A stretch of 64,000 bases of DNA from NCBI GenBank assembly GCA_963693105.1, contig OY843752.1, positions 620,001-684,000 of the forward strand, given 5' to 3'. Position numbers and translations under genes: made by a program. The DNA is from Oxydemutator sp963693105 (GTDB taxonomy: Bacteria; Pseudomonadota; Gammaproteobacteria; Poriferisulfidales; Oxydemutatoraceae). How positions within the stretch are numbered: position 1 is the first letter of the stretch; the number at the start of each line of letters is the position of its first letter. Below the pieces are notes generated by a model that was given only the letters and a program-made list of their open reading frames with translations, did not search any database and was not told the DNA's origin. Shown here in pieces: positions 60,384-64,000 of this stretch.

Positions 60384-61289
60384 ATGACCAGATTGCAAAT
60401 CCGAATCGCGTTTTTATTATTCCTGCTGCCCGGCGCGGCCGCTTCGCAGGTGATGACGGCCTACCTGAATCATTTGAATCTCATCCCGCTGGAAGACCCG
60501 TACTGTAGTCCTGAGCCTCCCCGGCATCTGGGGCGCGAACCAGTCTTAACTGATTTATGCACCGCAGTGGCAGTGTCCTCAATTCCGCCTGTAACCGGAA
60601 CTAAGGACGCATGGCGCGGTGTTATTGACTGGGTGCTTATCGAGTTGCGCGAGACTTCAGGCAATGTTCATACAGCACGCAGGAACACCGTCATTGCCAG
60701 AAAGCCGGCGTTCCTGTTGAGTAACGGGCGAATTGTGGACGCCCGCGCATACTCCCGAATCAATGCCCCGCGCCCCGACCAGTGTTCGCGGGAGACCAGC
60801 GAAAGCGATGAGCATTGTCCCGGTGTCTGGTTTGATGGCCTGACGCTCAGCGAAAACAAGAACCTTTATGTTGTTATCCGCCACCGCAATCACTTGGCGA
60901 CCATATCGGCCGTGCCGATGACCGCTGACGTTGTTGCAGATGTCGCCGATGCTGGTGGTGTCACTGGTGCTGGTGGTGTTACCGGTGTTGGCGTCTATAC
61001 GTATCATTTCATCACTGCGCATAGCGCGCGTAATTCTATCCTGAAATTTTCCATAGGCTTAAGGAGAAATAATGATATACGCCTGCCGGTTGCCGTGATA
61101 CCGGCCGGTGACATTGATGGGGATGGATTCATCAGCCCACCGACTGATTTCGAAAGGAGCCGCTATCTACATCTGGGAATGACTGAGTATCATGCAGCCG
61201 ATCTCAACCTGAATGGAACGGTTCATATTGATGACCTCACAAATTATGTCAGAAGCAATGTAGGGCTAGGTTCCGGGGTTCCATTTTGA
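60384..61289 (+). CDS. Secreted DWVLVELR-family protein 2 with dockerin-like end
   Basis: 301 residues with a signal peptide (IAFLLFLLPGAAASQ). Shares the sequence blocks of its neighbours: DPYCSPEPPRHL...DLC, VIDWVLIELRETSG, RKPAFLLSNGRIVDAR, a Cys pair at CSRETSESDEHC, and YVVIRHRNHLATIS. A Val/Gly-rich repeat (VTGAGGVTGVG) precedes the calcium-type motifs GDIDGDGFISPPTD and DLNLNGTVHIDDLTNY, which look like a dockerin pair. Only 17 nt after gene 1, so one operon. Confidence 0.75.
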   Translation: MTRLQIRIAFLLFLLPGAAASQVMTAYLNHLNLIPLEDPYCSPEPPRHLGREPVLTDLCTAVAVSSIPPVTGTKDAWRGVIDWVLIELRETSGNVHTARRNTVIARKPAFLLSNGRIVDARAYSRINAPRPDQCSRETSESDEHCPGVWFDGLTLSENKNLYVVIRHRNHLATISAVPMTADVVADVADAGGVTGAGGVTGVGVYTYHFITAHSARNSILKFSIGLRRNNDIRLPVAVIPAGDIDGDGFISPPTDFERSRYLHLGMTEYHAADLNLNGTVHIDDLTNYVRSNVGLGSGVPF

Positions 61290-61392
61290 CCGGCCGGAAG
61301 AATAAATTCTTTATGTTTCAAAGAATTAAGCCATGCCATATCCCGCTCCTGCAAGGTTCCTGCTATAATCTCGGATTCTGGCCGAAAATATA

Positions 61393-62331
61393 ATGAATTA
61401 TTCATCCACAAATACAAAGAATCCAGCGATGATTGCCACAATCCAGCCTTGGTTGCAGGCCGTGTGTGCTCTGCTGTTGTGTCTGGCTTGCGGGGCAATA
61501 AATGCACAGACGGCCAGCATGAGGGTGGCTCTCAGCGATGAGGGTTATCTTCCGCTTGACGACCCTTATTGCACCACTCCTACTTCCCCATATTTGGGAG
61601 AAAATCCACAGTTAACAAATTTGTGTGATGACATCCAATTGTCTTTGATTCCGACCGCAACATCTGTCACTGATAATGGGAGAACAAGACGTGTTGGCGT
61701 CGTGGACTGGGTTCTGGTGGAGTTGCGCGAAACTTCAGGCAATGCCGATGCAGCTGTCGGCAGTACTGTCATCGCCAGAAAGCCGGGTTTGCTTCTTAGC
61801 AATGGCCGTGTCGTGGACGCCGTGCTCTATGAAGGACTTGCTACTGAGGCCCGCAATAGTTGTTTAACCGGTAACGTTGGATTATCGAGTGAGGCCGACA
61901 GCACTTGCCCGGACCTTGCGTTCGAGGGCATTACAGTCAACGACAGTTTATATGTTGTCGTCCGCCATCGTAACCATCTTGACATTATTTCGGCTGTCCC
62001 GGTCACTGGCACCGATAACCTTTATGTATATGATTTCTCCAGAAACGCGGGCGCAGTTCGAAATGGCGTCCAAAAAGAGAGTCTTGGCCAGCCAGCCATC
62101 CGAAGGGAAGTGGGGTTTGCCATGATGATTAGCGGCGATGTAGATGCGAGTAACTCGGTTTTACCAGATACTGATATTCTTAGAATCAGGACTACTTTCG
62201 GGCTAGCTTTCGACCGAGAGGGTGATTATGTAAATCATGATGTCAACTTGGACGGACGTTTCGAACAGCCGGATGATTTTGAGGACTTTCTACGAAGTAA
62301 TTTGGGCGTATATTCACCGGTGCCGAATTAA
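61393..62331 (+). CDS. Secreted DWVLVELR-family protein 3 with dockerin-like end
   Basis: 312 residues; signal peptide LQAVCALLLCLACGAINAQ. Contains DDPYCTTPTSPYL...LTNLC, VVDWVLVELRETSGNADAAV, RKPGLLLSNGRVVDAV, CLTGNVGLSSEADSTC, LYVVVRHRNHLDIISAVPV and the calcium motifs SGDVDASNSVLPDTD and HDVNLDGRFEQPDDFEDF. The blocks recall Bacteroidetes secreted proteins. A 103 nt gap separates it from gene 2. Function unknown. Confidence 0.75.
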   Translation: MNYSSTNTKNPAMIATIQPWLQAVCALLLCLACGAINAQTASMRVALSDEGYLPLDDPYCTTPTSPYLGENPQLTNLCDDIQLSLIPTATSVTDNGRTRRVGVVDWVLVELRETSGNADAAVGSTVIARKPGLLLSNGRVVDAVLYEGLATEARNSCLTGNVGLSSEADSTCPDLAFEGITVNDSLYVVVRHRNHLDIISAVPVTGTDNLYVYDFSRNAGAVRNGVQKESLGQPAIRREVGFAMMISGDVDASNSVLPDTDILRIRTTFGLAFDREGDYVNHDVNLDGRFEQPDDFEDFLRSNLGVYSPVPN

Positions 62332-62344
62332 CTTATATCCGACT

Positions 62345-64000
62345 ATGACCATGCAGAAAATTTTAATGCCAGCCAGAATATTTTTTCTGACTGCTGTGAT
62401 TGGGGTTGCACTAATGAGTAGTTTGGCTTTTTCCCAAGAGGCAGGAAACGGACAGCCGCTGTTTAATAAAGTTATTAGCAACTTTGGTCCTAATGATGCT
62501 GCTCCCCGCGCCGTGTGTGAATCTTGTTTTCCCAATCAAAGCGACGGGCTTGTTGTGAGATTCGCTAATCCACTGCGTGTCACCGCGGACGGCACACCGG
62601 TTGCCGCTAATACTACAGCAACTCACTTTCAGTTTGATCTTGAAGTGAGGGCTACTCAAGGACTTTCAGATATTGGGGCTTTTAGCAGCCTCTCTTTCGG
62701 AATTCACTACGCGGCAGATGGAAGTGGTGTTTTTCAGCAAGGTAATCGTATCGCCCGAACAGATTTCCCATATCAATGTACTTCGACATTTGGTCCAAGT
62801 CTTTTATCACCATTTTCACCAGTTATACCACTTCCCCTTTATAGGGTTAACGTCCCTAATCACAATGAAGACCGAGAGCAGGCCCTTTTTAGCTTCCTTA
62901 ACAGCAATGATCCCACCACCTTGTGGAATGCTAATCCAGAGGCCAGAGCAAATTTCTTTTTCGTCCCCCGGACCGAGTATCAACATGCTGTTACTGTGAG
63001 ATGTCCTGCTATAGAGGATCGCAATCGATTGGCAAAAGTCGGATTTTCAAAACAAGCTTGGACTCTGAATACTTTCTTTTTCTCAAATGCTCCTGCGTCC
63101 CGCAGTTGGCCGGCCGCCGCTGCAAACGGTCTCCTGAAATTCGCGATGGACGGCAGTCCGTCCGTGCTGGAAGAGGTTGTGTATTCCGACAATCAGCGGG
63201 TGGAAGTGCTGCTGACCGAGCCTTTGAGAACGACGCCGGAGCCAGGCGATTTCACGTTGGTGGATGATTCCGGCAATACGGTGTCGGATGTCACTATCGA
63301 CCGTGTTTCTCTTATCAACAGCAGCAGCACCATTGCGTTCTGGCTGACTGGCCGTAGAGATAGCGGAGACATTATTATCCGGCGTACAGCCGATGACTTA
63401 ATCGGTAGCAACAGTGGTCTGGCGATGGGGCTGGTCGAGGATGTGGCCACCATTTCCATGTTTGATTCGGAGGTGCCTCGGATTGTAACGGCCTCCTTTA
63501 TCGACAACAACCGGGTCGTGATGGAGTTCAGCGATGCCGTGTATGCGGTTTCGATTGACGACTTTATTCTGGAAGTGCGGAACTCGAAGGGAATCTCCGG
63601 TGCTGAGGTTATGTCGCTTACCCATCCGGCGGTTGGTGTCGCGGGGGGCGCCCCTTCAAGCAGTGTCGTGGCGCTGGCTTTGGAGGTAACCGGTACGAAC
63701 ATCAGGCCGACAGGTCAGGAGAGTTTGCGGATTCGGCTGGAGCGTTATTACGCCCTTGACATCGCCGCTTTCTACGATGGCAGCGAGGCTCCCAGACGGG
63801 CCGCGACGCATCAGGTTGAGACGGATGCACTTCCGTTTGAGAATCCGAATGCGCCCCGGTTGCTGACGGCAGCGATAGATGCGACCAACACCACATTAAC
63901 GCTGACTTTCGACAGGAATGTTGAATATGTCGGTACAGATTTGACCACTGATTTCACGTTTGATGTGACTCCGGGGCCAACCGGCAGGACTCACAGAATT
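62345..64000 (+). CDS. Large secreted protein with SwmB-like repeats, 3' end off the window
   Basis: An open frame of 552 codons runs from ATG 62345 (or 62351) off the right edge. The start is a signal peptide (ARIFFLTAVIGVALMSSLAF). The first ~215 residues are unique, with an FNKVISNFGPNDAAPRAVCE segment and cysteines. From about residue 270 repeated beta-rich modules occur with DFTLVDDSGNTVSDVTIDRV and ATNTTLTLTFDRNVEYVG, recalling SwmB/Ig-like adhesin repeats. Likely a surface or secreted adhesin. It starts 13 nt after the secreted-protein trio. Confidence 0.7.
   Translation, partial: MTMQKILMPARIFFLTAVIGVALMSSLAFSQEAGNGQPLFNKVISNFGPNDAAPRAVCESCFPNQSDGLVVRFANPLRVTADGTPVAANTTATHFQFDLEVRATQGLSDIGAFSSLSFGIHYAADGSGVFQQGNRIARTDFPYQCTSTFGPSLLSPFSPVIPLPLYRVNVPNHNEDREQALFSFLNSNDPTTLWNANPEARANFFFVPRTEYQHAVTVRCPAIEDRNRLAKVGFSKQAWTLNTFFFSNAPASRSWPAAAANGLLKFAMDGSPSVLEEVVYSDNQRVEVLLTEPLRTTPEPGDFTLVDDSGNTVSDVTIDRVSLINSSSTIAFWLTGRRDSGDIIIRRTADDLIGSNSGLAMGLVEDVATISMFDSEVPRIVTASFIDNNRVVMEFSDAVYAVSIDDFILEVRNSKGISGAEVMSLTHPAVGVAGGAPSSSVVALALEVTGTNIRPTGQESLRIRLERYYALDIAAFYDGSEAPRRAATHQVETDALPFENPNAPRLLTAAIDATNTTLTLTFDRNVEYVGTDLTTDFTFDVTPGPTGRTHRI

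Noticed and set aside
1..64000. tRNA, rRNA or a replication origin in the window
   Set aside because: No cloverleaf-like or rRNA sequence was noticed on either strand by eye and no DnaA-box cluster; a covariance-model scan was not possible.

Overview
The window is a 64 kb chromosomal segment that most resembles a marine or symbiotic gammaproteobacterium. It is GC-rich, tightly packed and dominated by translationally coupled operons with 1-8 nt overlaps. The isc operon order (iscRSUA-hscBA-fdx-iscX-ndk), Na+-translocating NQR with apbE and nqrM, the full type II secretion system (T2SS) gsp operon, mpl, tldD/pmbA, tatD and bolA all fit that group. The exact lineage cannot be named from the sequence alone.

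Layout. 1-5.8 kb: small hypotheticals, then a leftward operon of a tandemly duplicated family-2 glycosyltransferase, an XRE regulator, suhB and a TrpD-like phosphoribosyltransferase. 5.9-11.9 kb: the complete Isc iron-sulfur assembly operon plus ndk. 12-17.5 kb: tldD, pmbA, yaaA, a membrane protein and mpl. 17.5-19.1 kb: an AT-richer two-gene restriction module (Mrr-like plus a second PD-(D/E)XK protein). 19.3-21.9 kb: thioredoxin, a frame-broken hemL and a DUF2335 membrane-protein pair. 22-33.4 kb: nqrABCDEF-apbE-nqrM. 33.5-40.2 kb: rhodaneses, Nudix, merR-tatD-bolA, dinB and an aspartic protease. 40.2-56.4 kb: an O-antigen-ligase-like gene followed by gspC-D-A-B-E-F-G-H-I-J-K-L-M-N. 56.4-64 kb: a rhodanese, repeat-rich coiled-coil proteins, a lone TnpB, three paralogous secreted proteins and the start of a large secreted protein.

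The most unusual element lies at 26.7-30.95 kb. The nqr operon is split between nqrE and nqrF by an array of five genes encoding RiPP-type precursor peptides with nitrile-hydratase-like (NHLP) leaders. Each has an intact leader ending in Gly-Gly and a variable C-terminal core, hydrophobic and carrying a CxxxC pair in four of five. Four of the five are nearly identical stand-alone cassettes: palindrome over the -35 box, promoter, 5' leader, precursor, GC-rich terminator. An IS element sits in one promoter-operator and has generated a 6 bp target duplication. The last terminator lies about 20 bp before the nqrF start. No modification enzyme or exporter is visible in the window, so maturation would have to act in trans; the TldD/TldE protease encoded 12 kb upstream is a speculative candidate.

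The T2SS operon and the downstream family of signal-peptide proteins, with paired cysteines and dockerin-like calcium motifs, suggest a secretion apparatus next to candidate secreted or surface substrates. All functional calls are from sequence reading alone; no searches were run.
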